Positions 25,594 to 34,588 of a stretch of DNA of 51,566 bases are shown in pieces; positions within the stretch are counted from its first letter, which is position 1; the number at the start of each line of letters is the position of its first letter. The stretch covers positions 1 through 51,566 of the forward strand of contig CBDDBX010000040.1 in the NCBI GenBank assembly GCA_965225955.1, read 5' to 3'. Source of the stretch: CBDDBX01 sp965225955 (lineage in GTDB: Bacteria; Acidobacteriota; Aminicenantia; UBA2199). The notes under the pieces are model-generated. The model was not told the DNA's origin. It did no database searches and saw nothing but the letters and a program-made list of their open reading frames with translations. Made by a program: the position numbers and the translations under genes.

Positions 25594-26859
25594 TTATTTG
25601 CCTTCAAATTTTCTAAAAGCCAGTGTTCCGTTAGTTCCACCAAAACCGAAAGAGTTTGAAATAGCGAGTTTGATATCTTTTTCAATACCTTTATTAGGTA
25701 CATAGTTAAGATCGCACTCCTCATCCGGTGTATTATAGTTAGCTGTTGGCGGAATAAAGGATTCTTTCAGAGCCAGACAGGTGAAAATAGCTTCTGTACC
25801 ACCTGCTGCACCCAACATATGTCCGGTCATTGATTTAGTTGAACTAATGTCAAGTTTATATGCATGATCTCCGAAAGCTTTCTTAATTGCTTTGGTTTCC
25901 AGTTTGTCATTAAAAGGAGTTGATGTTCCATGGGCATTGATATAATCAACTTCATCCATTTCAGCACCAGCATCTTTCACTGCCATCTTCATTGCTCTGG
26001 ATGTGCCTTTAGCTTCTTCGTCAGGAGCAGTAATATGGAATGCATCACCAGTAAAGCCGTAGCCTACCACTTCAGCATAAATTTTTGCTCCACGATTTAC
26101 TGCATGCTCCAGTTCTTCAAGTACAACTACAGCTGCACCTTCAGCAATAACGAAACCGTCACGATTTTTATCAAAAGGACTACTTGCTCCAACAGGATCC
26201 TCATTTCTTGTTGACAGAGCACGCATTACTGCGAAACCTGCAACTGCCAGAGGAGTTATTGGATATTCTGCTCCACCTGCAACCATTGCGTCAGCATCAC
26301 CACGCTGGATCATTCTGAAAGAATCACCTATTGCGTGAGTACTGGTAGCACAAGCTGTACAGTTAGCCATATTTGGTCCCTGAAGACCGTATCTTATTGA
26401 CACATGACCTGAAGCAAGATTTGCGATTGAAGCTGGAATAAAGAAGGGAGAAACACGACGTGGGCCTTTATCTCTTATTGTATAGCTATTGCTTTCAATA
26501 GTTGAGATACCACCAATACCGGATCCAATATAGACACCGATTCTCTCTTTGTCTTCGCACTTATCAACTCCAGCATCTTCAACAGCTTCGATTGCAGCAA
26601 CCTGAGCATACTGAATATATGGATCAAATTTTCTCAACTCTTTTCTATCGAAAATAGTTGTTGGATCGAAATCCTTGATCTCACCAGCAATTTTTGAAGA
26701 GTGTTCTGAAGTATCAAAACGTGTTATTGGACCGATACCTGACACTCCGGCTCTGGCTTTCGCCCAGCTATCAGGAACATTATTCCCTACTGGTGACAGC
26801 AGCCCAACTCCCGTGACAACAACCCTTCTGAGGTTGATTGTCTTTCCTTTATATTCCAT
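25594..26859 (-). CDS. fabF: beta-ketoacyl-ACP synthase II
   Basis: The 421-residue thiolase-fold enzyme condenses malonyl-ACP with acyl-ACP in fatty-acid elongation. The catalytic triad is visible: Cys in NCTACATSTHAIG, His in NAHGTSTPFND and His in KSMTGHMLGAAGG. RRVVVTGVGLLSPVG opens the domain and SNSFGFGGTNGTLAF closes it, so it is complete. A ten-residue N-terminal extension is slightly longer than usual. It is the last gene of the yceD-rpmF-plsX-fabG-acpP-fabF operon, six bases after acpP, and is followed by a strong terminator. Confidence 0.97.
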   Translation of the reverse strand: MEYKGKTINLRRVVVTGVGLLSPVGNNVPDSWAKARAGVSGIGPITRFDTSEHSSKIAGEIKDFDPTTIFDRKELRKFDPYIQYAQVAAIEAVEDAGVDKCEDKERIGVYIGSGIGGISTIESNSYTIRDKGPRRVSPFFIPASIANLASGHVSIRYGLQGPNMANCTACATSTHAIGDSFRMIQRGDADAMVAGGAEYPITPLAVAGFAVMRALSTRNEDPVGASSPFDKNRDGFVIAEGAAVVVLEELEHAVNRGAKIYAEVVGYGFTGDAFHITAPDEEAKGTSRAMKMAVKDAGAEMDEVDYINAHGTSTPFNDKLETKAIKKAFGDHAYKLDISSTKSMTGHMLGAAGGTEAIFTCLALKESFIPPTANYNTPDEECDLNYVPNKGIEKDIKLAISNSFGFGGTNGTLAFRKFEGK

Positions 26860-26865
26860 GGCTAA

Positions 26866-27105
26866 TTATAATTTTCCTTCGATATACTTTACAGCAGCGT
26901 CAACGTCAGTTAGTTTTTCTGCTTCTTCTTCAGGTATTTTCAGATCAAATTCATCTTCGAGAGCCATGATGAGTTCAACCTGGTCAAGTGAATCTGCACC
27001 AAGATCTTCTACAAATTTTGCATCTTCAGTTACCTGATCTTCACCAACGTTCAGTTTGTCAGCAACAACTTCTTTTACCTTTACCAAAATTTCTTCTTTA
27101 GTCAT
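26866..27105 (-). CDS. acpP: acyl carrier protein
   Basis: The 79-residue acidic four-helix protein has the phosphopantetheine attachment motif GADSLDQVEL, with Ser39 as the modified residue. It carries growing acyl chains for FabF, FabG and PlsX. A GGAGG site lies before the ATG (AAATTATGACTAAAG context). It lies between fabG and fabF, the usual order. Confidence 0.97.
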   Translation of the reverse strand: MTKEEILVKVKEVVADKLNVGEDQVTEDAKFVEDLGADSLDQVELIMALEDEFDLKIPEEEAEKLTDVDAAVKYIEGKL

Positions 27106-27122
27106 AATTTCCCTCCATAAAT

Positions 27123-27863
27123 TTAGATTACTAAACCACCGGACACATTAAGTGTGGTACCAGTGATATAAGACGCAGCGGGCGAGCATAAGAAAATTAC
27201 TGCTGCTGCTATATCTTCCGGCGTTCCGCCTCTTTTAAGGGGAATCTGCGCCAAATATTCTTCTTTAACTCTGTCTGACAGTTTATCTGTCATCTCAGTA
27301 ATAATAAATCCAGGTGCAACCGCATTGGATGTTACATTTCTTGCGCCAAGCTCTCTGGCAAAAGTTTTAGTCAAAGCCATTACACCAGCTTTTGATGCAC
27401 CATAATTAGCCTGACCGGCTGATCCCAGAATACCAGCTACAGATGCGATGTTGACAATTCTTCCGAATCTTTTTTTCATCATAACTTTTGCTGCATATTT
27501 TGAGCACAGGAAAGTGCCTTTAAGATTGATATCAATTACTTTATCCCATTCATCTTCACTCATACGGATAGCCAGATTATCTCTGGTGATACCAGCATTA
27601 TTGATTAGAAAATCGATTGTACCAAACTCTTCAACAGTTTTATCAATCAGTGCATCTGCCTCTTCAGCATTTGAAACATCAGCTTTAAAAGCAAATGATT
27701 TTACACCGAAACCTCTGATCTCTTCAGCTGTAGCTTCAGCTTCTTCAATAAGTACATCAGAAACAACTACATTAACTCCCTTTTTAGCGAGTTCAATTGC
27801 AATGGTTTTACCAATTCCTCTGGCAGCACCAGTTACTACTGCGTTCTTCTTTTCTTCATACAT
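27123..27863 (-). CDS. fabG: 3-oxoacyl-ACP reductase
   Basis: This 246-residue short-chain dehydrogenase has the nucleotide motif VTGAARGIGKTIA, the NNAG motif (LINNAGITRDN) and the catalytic Ser/Tyr/Lys set (NIASVAGILGSAGQANYGASKAG). The C-terminus (SPAASYITGTTLNVSGGLVI) is typical of FabG. It reduces 3-oxoacyl-ACP with NADPH in each elongation round. The gene starts inside the last eight bases of plsX, so translation is coupled. fabD and fabH, often found here, are absent. Confidence 0.96.
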   Translation of the reverse strand: MYEEKKNAVVTGAARGIGKTIAIELAKKGVNVVVSDVLIEEAEATAEEIRGFGVKSFAFKADVSNAEEADALIDKTVEEFGTIDFLINNAGITRDNLAIRMSEDEWDKVIDINLKGTFLCSKYAAKVMMKKRFGRIVNIASVAGILGSAGQANYGASKAGVMALTKTFARELGARNVTSNAVAPGFIITEMTDKLSDRVKEEYLAQIPLKRGGTPEDIAAAVIFLCSPAASYITGTTLNVSGGLVI

Positions 27864-28890
27864 ATTTCAACTCCTTTAAAACCGATTGAAACTCCCGGAT
27901 TTCTTCAGCTATCTTCTGCAGAACATTCTCTTCAATGAATCTGCAACTCAGCTCAATAGAACTTCTTATAGCTTTTGAACTTGAATTACCGTGACCAATA
28001 ATTACAATTCCATTAACTCCAAGAAGGAGTGCTCCTCCGGTTTCAGCATAATCAAGTTTTTTCAATATTCTCTTAACAGAGCTTCTGAGAAAGAAAAAGC
28101 CTACTTTTGAAAGCAGACTGGACATAATCTCCCGTTTCATCATTGACAGCATTGCGCTGACAACACCTTCTGTTACCTTAAGAGTTATATTCCCGGTAAA
28201 TCCATCTGTTACAATGAGATCCACATCACCAATATACGCATCTCTTCCCTCAATATTACCAATGAAGTTAATATCAAGAGATTTAAGTATATTGAAGGTC
28301 GCTTTGGTTAACTCATTACCTTTGACATCTTCTTCACCAACACTCATCAAAGCTATTCTGGGATTTTTTATGCTGTAAACATTTTCCAGATATATCTTAC
28401 CCATAAGTGCCGACTGAACCAGATTTCTGGGTTTCGAATCAACATTTGCACCAACATCCATAAGCATAGTTGAACCTTTCAATGTAGGAATCATTATTGC
28501 AAGAGCTGGTCTGTCAATGGTATCAAGAGTGCCAAGACTTGTTTTGGCAAAGGCAGTAATTGCCCCTGTATTACCAGCTGATACCATAGCATCAGCTTCT
28601 CCCTTTTTTACCATATCAAGAGCTATTTTCACCGAAGTTTTTTCTCTCTTTTTCCAGTAGGAGAAAAGCTGCTCACGCATCGAAACAGTCTCTTTAGCGT
28701 TACGAAACTTTACCTTATTAATAATCGAAGGCGCAATTTTGCGCACTTCCCTTTTCACCTGTTTTTCTGAACCTACCAGAATTACTTCTGTATCACTGCT
28801 ATTATGGGTCAGATATTCCTCAACTCCCTTTATAACAACTTCAGGAGCATTATCACCGCCCATGGCGTCTACAGCAATACAAGCAGGCAT
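27856..28890 (-). CDS. plsX: phosphate acyltransferase PlsX
   Basis: The 344-residue protein begins IAVDAMGGDNAPEVVIKGVEE and contains the family segments AMVSAGNTGAITAFA, TSLGTLDTIDRPALAIMIP, LMDVGANVDSKP, DLIVTDGFTGNITLKVTEG and GALLLGVNGIVIIGHG. PlsX converts acyl-ACP to acyl-phosphate, the donor for PlsY in phospholipid synthesis. It acts at the inner face of the cytoplasmic membrane. It follows rpmF by three bases and overlaps fabG by eight, an arrangement conserved across bacteria. Confidence 0.97.
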   Translation of the reverse strand: MPACIAVDAMGGDNAPEVVIKGVEEYLTHNSSDTEVILVGSEKQVKREVRKIAPSIINKVKFRNAKETVSMREQLFSYWKKREKTSVKIALDMVKKGEADAMVSAGNTGAITAFAKTSLGTLDTIDRPALAIMIPTLKGSTMLMDVGANVDSKPRNLVQSALMGKIYLENVYSIKNPRIALMSVGEEDVKGNELTKATFNILKSLDINFIGNIEGRDAYIGDVDLIVTDGFTGNITLKVTEGVVSAMLSMMKREIMSSLLSKVGFFFLRSSVKRILKKLDYAETGGALLLGVNGIVIIGHGNSSSKAIRSSIELSCRFIEENVLQKIAEEIREFQSVLKELKYV

Positions 28891-28893
28891 AGA

Positions 28894-29076
28894 CTACTCT
28901 TCAGTACCCTTGATCACCTGTTTTCCTTCATAATGTCCACATTTTTTGCAGATTCTGTGAGGTAGTTTAGGTTCGCTGCAGTTTGAGCATACAGCCAGAC
29001 CTTCAACTTTAATTGCATCGTGAGAACGTCTTTTATTTTTTCTCTGATGAGAATGTCTTCTTTTAGGCAGTGCCAT
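28894..29076 (-). CDS. rpmF: ribosomal protein bL32
   Basis: The 60-residue basic protein MALPKRRHSHQRKNKRRSHD has a zinc-binding C4 set (CSNCSEPKLPHRICKKCGHY). It is a component of the large ribosomal subunit. The four cysteines mark the zinc-containing (C+) form. It lies between yceD and plsX, the usual order in many phyla. Confidence 0.97.
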   Translation of the reverse strand: MALPKRRHSHQRKNKRRSHDAIKVEGLAVCSNCSEPKLPHRICKKCGHYEGKQVIKGTEE

Positions 29077-29079
29077 TTT

Positions 29080-29586
29080 TCACCTCTTTATTATATTAAA
29101 AAAATTAAAATTTCCGTCGGAAACATCACATTTGCACTTATCGTAGTTCAGATTAGTACCACAGTTAGGACAAAGTCCGTTACATTTATTCTGGCAAACA
29201 GGATTCATTGGGATATAAAGCCCTACCTGCTCCATAAGAATCTTTATTACATCTATCTTTTTTCCATCATAGAAAATGTACTCCATCTCATCTGCTCCAA
29301 GAGCATTTACAGAGACATCAACCATATCTGCCGGAAAGAGAATAACATCAAAATTTGAATCAACTTTAAACTCAAACTCTTCAACACAGCGGACACACTT
29401 GAGAGTAACTTTTGTTTCAACCTTTCCTTTTGCCTTTATTCTGTCTCTCTCTCTTGAAAAAAAGATAGAATACTCAAGGTTATCAAGAAAGAGTGATTCA
29501 CTCCCTTCTATATCTACTTCAGATGCATCAATGGTGTCAGTTACCTGCAAACCCTTGCTGCCAATAGTTTTAATATCTATAACCAT
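29080..29586 (-). CDS. yceD: DUF177/YceD family protein
   Basis: From the chosen ATG (29586) the product has 168 residues, the normal length. It carries the family cysteine motifs: KCVRCVEEFEF and the late CQNKCNGLCPNCGTNLNYDKCKC, a likely zinc site. YceD (DUF177) proteins are linked with rRNA processing or ribosome assembly and nearly always precede rpmF. The frame extends 23 codons upstream, but those codons overlap the -35 and -10 boxes of the promoter. The first in-frame start on the transcript is therefore at 29586. The ribosome site is weak (CAGGA, 14 bases upstream). Confidence 0.92.
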   Translation of the reverse strand: MVIDIKTIGSKGLQVTDTIDASEVDIEGSESLFLDNLEYSIFFSRERDRIKAKGKVETKVTLKCVRCVEEFEFKVDSNFDVILFPADMVDVSVNALGADEMEYIFYDGKKIDVIKILMEQVGLYIPMNPVCQNKCNGLCPNCGTNLNYDKCKCDVSDGNFNFFNIIKR

Positions 29587-29626
29587 TTTTTTATAACCAT
29601 TCCTGAGTGTGTAAAAATCAGTGATC

Positions 29627-29655
29627 ATTCTAATACAATATCCGCTTAAAGTCAA
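29627..29655 (-). promoter_or_regulatory. promoter of the yceD-rpmF-plsX-fabGacpPfabF operon
   Basis: TTGACT, 17 bases, TAGAAT on the minus strand. Predicted transcription begins near 29620, 34 bases before yceD. No FapR-like palindrome is recognised around it. Confidence 0.8.
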
Positions 29656-29676
29656 CTTTTCCGGGGTTTACACCAT

Positions 29677-30969
29677 TCATGAAATCTGAGTTCCCCTCAG
29701 AGAATAAGGACCTGCCCTGTCAATCCTGACCTTAACAAGATCACCTGCCTCTGCACTGGATTTAAAGTTAACAACCCGATAAGTTTCTGTTCTTCCGATA
29801 ACTTCTCCTTCGATTTTGGGATTATTACCTGTTATAAGCACATCCAGCTCTTTTCCAACAAGTTGTTTATTATTCCTTAGCTGAATACTCTTCTGAAGAT
29901 CCTGTAGCTCATAGAGTCTCTTTTTCTTATTCTCAGCAGTGACTTTATCAGGCATCTCTGCTGCTTTTGTATATTTTCTTTTCGAATAGATAAAAGAGAA
30001 TATCGAATCGTATTCTACCTTATCGATAAGAGATAGTGTTAAACGGAAGTCGTTTTCAGTTTCACCGGGAAAACCTACAATAAAATCGGAACTGAATGAA
30101 ATATCCGGCATCTTCTTTTTAAATGAGTTTATTATATTGAGATACTCAGATCTGTTATATATCCGGTTCATCTTCTTAAGCACTCTTGTTGAGCCTGACT
30201 GAGCCGGGAAGTGTATATGCCGGGCAATGTTGCGATGCTTCAGCATTACATCTATTAATTTTTTATTATAATATCCCGGATAGGAGGTAATAAAACGAAT
30301 CCATTTAGCATCACTGATCTCAGCAACTTTTGCAAGAAGATCTGCAAATTCCAGTCCCTCTTCCTCATCTCTCCAGCTATTCACATTCTGGCCTATAAGA
30401 ATTACTTCTTTATAACCAGCCTCACTAAGCATATTAACTTCTTTAATTATACTGTCCAGAGGACGGCTCTTCTCTCTGCTCCGGGTATAAGGAACAATAC
30501 AGTAAGAACAGAAATTATTACACCCTTCCATAATAGATATAAAACCGGAAACACCATCATCTCTTGAGTCAACATCAGGTAAGACCTCTTCCCAGCCTCT
30601 TGAAAAATCGGTCTTTACATCCCTTTCATTCTTCTGAAGAATTCCATCTACTATGGATGCTATTGAATAGTACTGGTGTGTTCCCACGACATAATTGATT
30701 CTGCGATTCTTCCTGAGCAGTTCTTTCTTTTCCGACTGAGCTACACATCCTGCAACAATTACAATCTGCTCTGTTCCGAGTCTTCCAATGTATGAGAAGA
30801 TCTTCTCCTGAGCCTTCTCTCTTACAGCACAACTATTTATAATAACAATATCTGCTTCAGATTCAGATTCCACAGATTCCATAAGTCTCTGCTTAAGTAT
30901 ATATCTTATCTTCTCTGAATCGTTGACATTCATCTGACAACCGAATGTCTTTATAAAAAACTTTTTCAT
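29677..30969 (-). CDS. miaB: tRNA-2-methylthio-N6-isopentenyladenosine synthase
   Basis: The 430-residue radical-SAM methylthiotransferase has the N-terminal MTTase domain (KTFGCQMNVNDSEKI, INSCAVREKAQEK, VAGCVAQSEK; three cluster-binding Cys). The radical-SAM motif CNNFCSYC gives CX3CX2C, followed by YTRSREKSR, and a C-terminal TRAM region ends with AGPYSLRGTQIS. It adds a methylthio group to i6A37 in tRNA, which suits MiaB better than RimO or MtaB given the FGCQMN start. The ATG overlaps the recN stop (ATGA). The fab operon promoter begins immediately downstream. Confidence 0.95.
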   Translation of the reverse strand: MKKFFIKTFGCQMNVNDSEKIRYILKQRLMESVESESEADIVIINSCAVREKAQEKIFSYIGRLGTEQIVIVAGCVAQSEKKELLRKNRRINYVVGTHQYYSIASIVDGILQKNERDVKTDFSRGWEEVLPDVDSRDDGVSGFISIMEGCNNFCSYCIVPYTRSREKSRPLDSIIKEVNMLSEAGYKEVILIGQNVNSWRDEEEGLEFADLLAKVAEISDAKWIRFITSYPGYYNKKLIDVMLKHRNIARHIHFPAQSGSTRVLKKMNRIYNRSEYLNIINSFKKKMPDISFSSDFIVGFPGETENDFRLTLSLIDKVEYDSIFSFIYSKRKYTKAAEMPDKVTAENKKKRLYELQDLQKSIQLRNNKQLVGKELDVLITGNNPKIEGEVIGRTETYRVVNFKSSAEAGDLVKVRIDRAGPYSLRGTQIS

Positions 30970-32588
30970 TTACCTCTCTCCAGAAGACTTTCAGCAGCAT
31001 TAAGTACATCTGCATTAATAGTGCTTCCAGCCATCATTCTTGCTAATTCATTTACCCTTTCTGAAGGAGAAAGCTCCTCAGTGGTACTGAAGGTTCTGTT
31101 TTCCCTCACCTCTTTTTTAATCAGGAAGTGTGTTTCAGCATAAGCAGCAATCTGAGGCAGATGCGAGATACATATAACCTGATTATCTGCAGCAATTCTC
31201 TTCAATTTACTTCCAACAAAATCTGCAGTTTTACCACCAATCCCTGTATCAATTTCATCAAATATATACACCTCACCGGACTCATTACCTGAAAGTGATT
31301 TAAGAACCAGCATCAACCGGGAGAGTTCACCACCGGAAGCGGTTTCTTTCAGGCGGGCGGGTTTCTGCCCGGGATTAGAGGAAAAGTAGAACTCTATCTC
31401 ATCAGAACCGGATTCACTCATACTTCCAGCAGACGGCTCTGTTTCCATTACCCTGACCTGAAAAGAGGAGTTCTTCATTTCAAGACTCTCCAGTTCTGAT
31501 TCTACTTCTGTACTCAGTTTTTCTGCAGCACTATATCTTTTATTTCTGAGTTTTATATTTATATCACGGTATTCAGCCAGAATAGCATCCAGCTCAGCTT
31601 TTTTCTCTTCAGTTGTGTGCTCAATATTTTCCAGTTCACCTCTCTCTTTCATCAAAGCTTTCTGCTGTTCCAGAAGTTCTGCAAGAGATTCACAGTTATA
31701 TTTCTTCTTCAGGCGTTCCAGTTTATGAAGGGTCTCTTCTGTTCTGTTAAGTTCATCTTCATCAAACTCAACACCACCGGAAATCGCAGTAAGCGAAGCC
31801 GACAGATCCGGCAAAACGCCATAAACAGAATTAAGCTGCTCATAATAACCAGCAAGCTCAGGATAGTGTTCCATAAGATACTCAAGATCACCAAGCCCTT
31901 CAGCTAATCTGTTATAGACAGAATTCTCATCAAGATAGCTGCTATCCAGAAGAGAGTTAACTCTGCTCAGAATACTTTCAGCAGAAGAGATTATCCCGAA
32001 TCTGCGTTTCAGATCGTCCTCATCAGACTCTTTCATACCCAGTTCATCTATCTCGGAAATTCTGTAGTTCAGAATATCCAGTCTCTCATTAGCCTGCATT
32101 CTCTTCTCATCAATATCTTCGAGTTCAGAACTTATTTTTCTGAATTTTGCACTAAGGTTTTTAAGTTCATCAAGTTCAGTATCTGTTCCTGCAAACTCAT
32201 CAATCATTTTCCTGTGATTAGCAGAATTCATAAGATACAGATGTTCATGCTGACTATAAAGATTCAGAAGTTCTCCGGCAGTTTCCTTGAGTTGCATAAA
32301 ATTCACTAAACTACCATTTATAAAGCACACCGATCTGGTGCTTCTGGCTTCCCGTCTGAGAATAATCTCTTCATCACCTTTCTCAAACATAGCTTCAACG
32401 ATGAGTTTATCCGCACCTTCCCTGATTGACCCTTCAGGTATCTTCTTCCTCACCAGAAATCCTATAGCATCAAGCAGTATCGATTTACCTGCTCCGGTTT
32501 CTCCCGTAAACACATTAAAGCCAGGGACAAATTCTATTTCCACCGACTCTACTACTGCAAAGTTACTGACTCTGAGATATACAAGCAT
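30966..32588 (-). CDS. recN: DNA repair protein RecN
   Basis: The 540-residue SMC-like ATPase has the Walker A motif GETGAGKS early (about 30-37) and a long central coiled coil (about 140-360). Signature TASGGELSRLMLVLKSL and Walker B VYIFDEIDTGIGGKTADFVG are near the C-terminus. RecN tethers broken DNA ends in double-strand break repair. An ACCGGAG site lies upstream of the ATG. It is the first gene of a recN-miaB operon with a strong promoter. No LexA-type box is recognised, but a perfect 20-base palindrome lies just upstream of the -35. Confidence 0.96.
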   Translation of the reverse strand: MLVYLRVSNFAVVESVEIEFVPGFNVFTGETGAGKSILLDAIGFLVRKKIPEGSIREGADKLIVEAMFEKGDEEIILRREARSTRSVCFINGSLVNFMQLKETAGELLNLYSQHEHLYLMNSANHRKMIDEFAGTDTELDELKNLSAKFRKISSELEDIDEKRMQANERLDILNYRISEIDELGMKESDEDDLKRRFGIISSAESILSRVNSLLDSSYLDENSVYNRLAEGLGDLEYLMEHYPELAGYYEQLNSVYGVLPDLSASLTAISGGVEFDEDELNRTEETLHKLERLKKKYNCESLAELLEQQKALMKERGELENIEHTTEEKKAELDAILAEYRDINIKLRNKRYSAAEKLSTEVESELESLEMKNSSFQVRVMETEPSAGSMSESGSDEIEFYFSSNPGQKPARLKETASGGELSRLMLVLKSLSGNESGEVYIFDEIDTGIGGKTADFVGSKLKRIAADNQVICISHLPQIAAYAETHFLIKKEVRENRTFSTTEELSPSERVNELARMMAGSTINADVLNAAESLLERGK

Positions 32589-32641
32589 AGATTCGCTTAC
32601 TCCGGTTTTTTTGTGATAAATTTAACTTAAGACAACAGGTC

Positions 32642-32670
32642 AATATACAGAAATCACCTGTAAAAGTCAA
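32642..32670 (-). promoter_or_regulatory. promoter of recN-miaB
   Basis: TTGACT, 17 bases, TATATT on the minus strand. It ends 53 bases before the recN ATG. Confidence 0.8.
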
Positions 32671-32680
32671 TTGTGAAGGG

Positions 32681-32700
32681 GGGCATTGCATGCAATGCCC
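32681..32700. promoter_or_regulatory. perfect 20-base palindrome between rpoD and recN
   Basis: GGGCATTGCATGCAATGCCC is a perfect palindrome, 22 bases after the rpoD stop and 10 bases upstream of the recN -35. It can fold as an eight-base stem with a CATG loop and so may terminate rpoD transcripts, but no T run follows on the minus strand. It could instead be an operator for recN. Confidence 0.55.
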
Positions 32701-32722
32701 GATATTAGATTATTCTGTTTTT

Positions 32723-34579
32723 TTATTCGAAATCTTCCGGTTTATCCAGGAAGTTAACGAGTCGTTTAGCTTTCTTTTTAAGTTTTCTGAGAGCTTTAGC
32801 TTCGATCTGTCTGATTCTTTCACGAGTTACCTGAAACTCCTGACCTACCTCTTCAAGAGTATGCTCATTACCATCTTTCAGACCAAATCTCATTTCAATA
32901 ACCCTGGCTTCTCTTTCAGTAAGTGATGAAAGCACAAGTCCAAGCTGCTCTTTAAGATTCATTCTTGAAACCATTTCAGGTGGCGAAATAGTTTTGTTAT
33001 CTTCAAGAAAATCTCTTAAGTGGGAATCATCATCCCCAACAGGTGTTTCCAGAGAGATCGGCTCCTGGGCAATTTTAAGTATCTTCCTGATCTTATCAGC
33101 AGAGAACCCTGCTTCTTCTGCAATTTCCTCTTCGGTAGGTTCGCGCCCCAGCTCCTGCACCAGCCTTCTCTGAGTCCGGTTGATTTTATGAATGGTCTCA
33201 ATCATATGCACCGGAATTCTGATAGTTCTGGCCTGATCAGCAATAGCTCTGGTAATAGCCTGTCTTATCCACCAGGTAGCATATGTAGAAAATTTGTATC
33301 CTCTCTGATATTCGAACTTCTCCACCGCTTTCATAAGCCCGATATTACCTTCCTGAATAAGATCAGAAAACTGAAGTCCACGATTAATATATTTCTTTGC
33401 TATAGATACAACAAGACGAAGGTTTGACTCAACAAGATCATTCTTTGAATGATCAATAAGTCTCTGTCCCTGTTCAATGTCAAGACAGGTTTTAAAGAGC
33501 TCTTCAGGAGTAATTTCGTACTTGTCATTCAGAGCATCCAGACGTTTCTGGCAACGCTCTATTTCGCCTTTACACTCTATATAGTCTTCACTGTCAGATA
33601 TCATATTGTCCAGAGAAGCTGACAGCTTGTCAATACGACGCATAGTGTGAATATAGTTCTCTTTCAGCTGTTTGATTCTCTCAACAAACTTCTTCTTACT
33701 TTCAAACTTAAGAGACATCCCCTGAATCAGATGAGTTATATCAACCATCTTTTTGGCAATAGTAAAGTTTGAAGCGTTGGATTTTTTCAGATTCTTAAGA
33801 TCCCGTCTGAGATTCCTCAACTCAACATGCTTCTCAAGGAAAGTATCCTTCAGTTTCTGTTTCTTTGATTCATCTTCCACATCATCCAGGCTATCCACAA
33901 CCTCTTCTATAGGTTTGATGCCTTCCAGCACATCGGTACCAATCTGAATAACAGAGTTAAGAACTATATTGGTTTTTGAAAGAGCTTTTTTAACTTTATT
34001 CTCACCTCTTTCAATTTTTTTAGCTATTATTATCTCTTCGTCACGGGACAGAAGGTTCACGCTGCCCATTTCTCTCAGATACTGCCTTACCGGATCACCT
34101 ACGATCTCGCTCTTTTCGGTTTCGACTTTGGCAACCTTCTGTTTAGGCATTTTTATAATTTTTATGCCATTCTCTTTCAGATAGTGCTTAAGAAACTTCA
34201 GGTTCTCCTTAAGTACATCTTCATTTTCAAAAAGAGTAAAAATGAAGGTGCTTTCGATCATGTCATAATTTTTCCGGGCACGCTTCATTACAGCATCAAG
34301 CTCTTTATGAAACTGAATCAAAAACTCCTGGTACTGAGCCATATTCTCCTGCTTGACAATGCTTCTCTTACGCATAACCTTTACATTCAGAGCATTTAAT
34401 CTTGCAGTCAGTTCTTTTTTCTGATCTGTCAACCCATTTTCTTCCAGAAAATCTATAAAATCATCTCTCTTCAGTTTACCGTTGTTGGACTTTGACATCT
34501 CAACAAGTTCTGAAATTATTGCATGTGAAATTCCGGTATCATCTCCTGATACATTCTGTATATCATCCATTTTTCCCAC
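32723..34579 (-). CDS. rpoD: primary sigma factor RpoD (sigma-70)
   Basis: The 618-residue protein has region 1.1-like N-terminal sequence, region 1.2 (DPVRQYLREMGSVNLLSRDEE), and a long non-conserved insert (about 200-350). Regions 2.1-2.4 (NLRLVVSIAKKYINRGLQFS, DLIQEGNIGLMKAVEKF, GYKFSTYATWWIRQAITRAI), region 3 (IRIPVHMIETIHKI) and region 4 (HTLEEVGQEFQVTRERIRQIEAKA) follow. It directs RNA polymerase to the TTGACA/TATAAT promoters seen across the window. The long insert-bearing form differs from the short RpoD of Bacteroidota. It follows dnaG by nine bases, the common dnaG-rpoD order. Confidence 0.97.
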   Translation of the reverse strand: MGKMDDIQNVSGDDTGISHAIISELVEMSKSNNGKLKRDDFIDFLEENGLTDQKKELTARLNALNVKVMRKRSIVKQENMAQYQEFLIQFHKELDAVMKRARKNYDMIESTFIFTLFENEDVLKENLKFLKHYLKENGIKIIKMPKQKVAKVETEKSEIVGDPVRQYLREMGSVNLLSRDEEIIIAKKIERGENKVKKALSKTNIVLNSVIQIGTDVLEGIKPIEEVVDSLDDVEDESKKQKLKDTFLEKHVELRNLRRDLKNLKKSNASNFTIAKKMVDITHLIQGMSLKFESKKKFVERIKQLKENYIHTMRRIDKLSASLDNMISDSEDYIECKGEIERCQKRLDALNDKYEITPEELFKTCLDIEQGQRLIDHSKNDLVESNLRLVVSIAKKYINRGLQFSDLIQEGNIGLMKAVEKFEYQRGYKFSTYATWWIRQAITRAIADQARTIRIPVHMIETIHKINRTQRRLVQELGREPTEEEIAEEAGFSADKIRKILKIAQEPISLETPVGDDDSHLRDFLEDNKTISPPEMVSRMNLKEQLGLVLSSLTEREARVIEMRFGLKDGNEHTLEEVGQEFQVTRERIRQIEAKALRKLKKKAKRLVNFLDKPEDFE

Positions 34580-34588
34580 TGTTGCCTG

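Noticed and set aside
29587..29655. Upstream 23-codon extension of yceD
   Set aside because: Its TTG and ATG lie in the -35 and -10 boxes of a clear promoter, so they would not be on the transcript.
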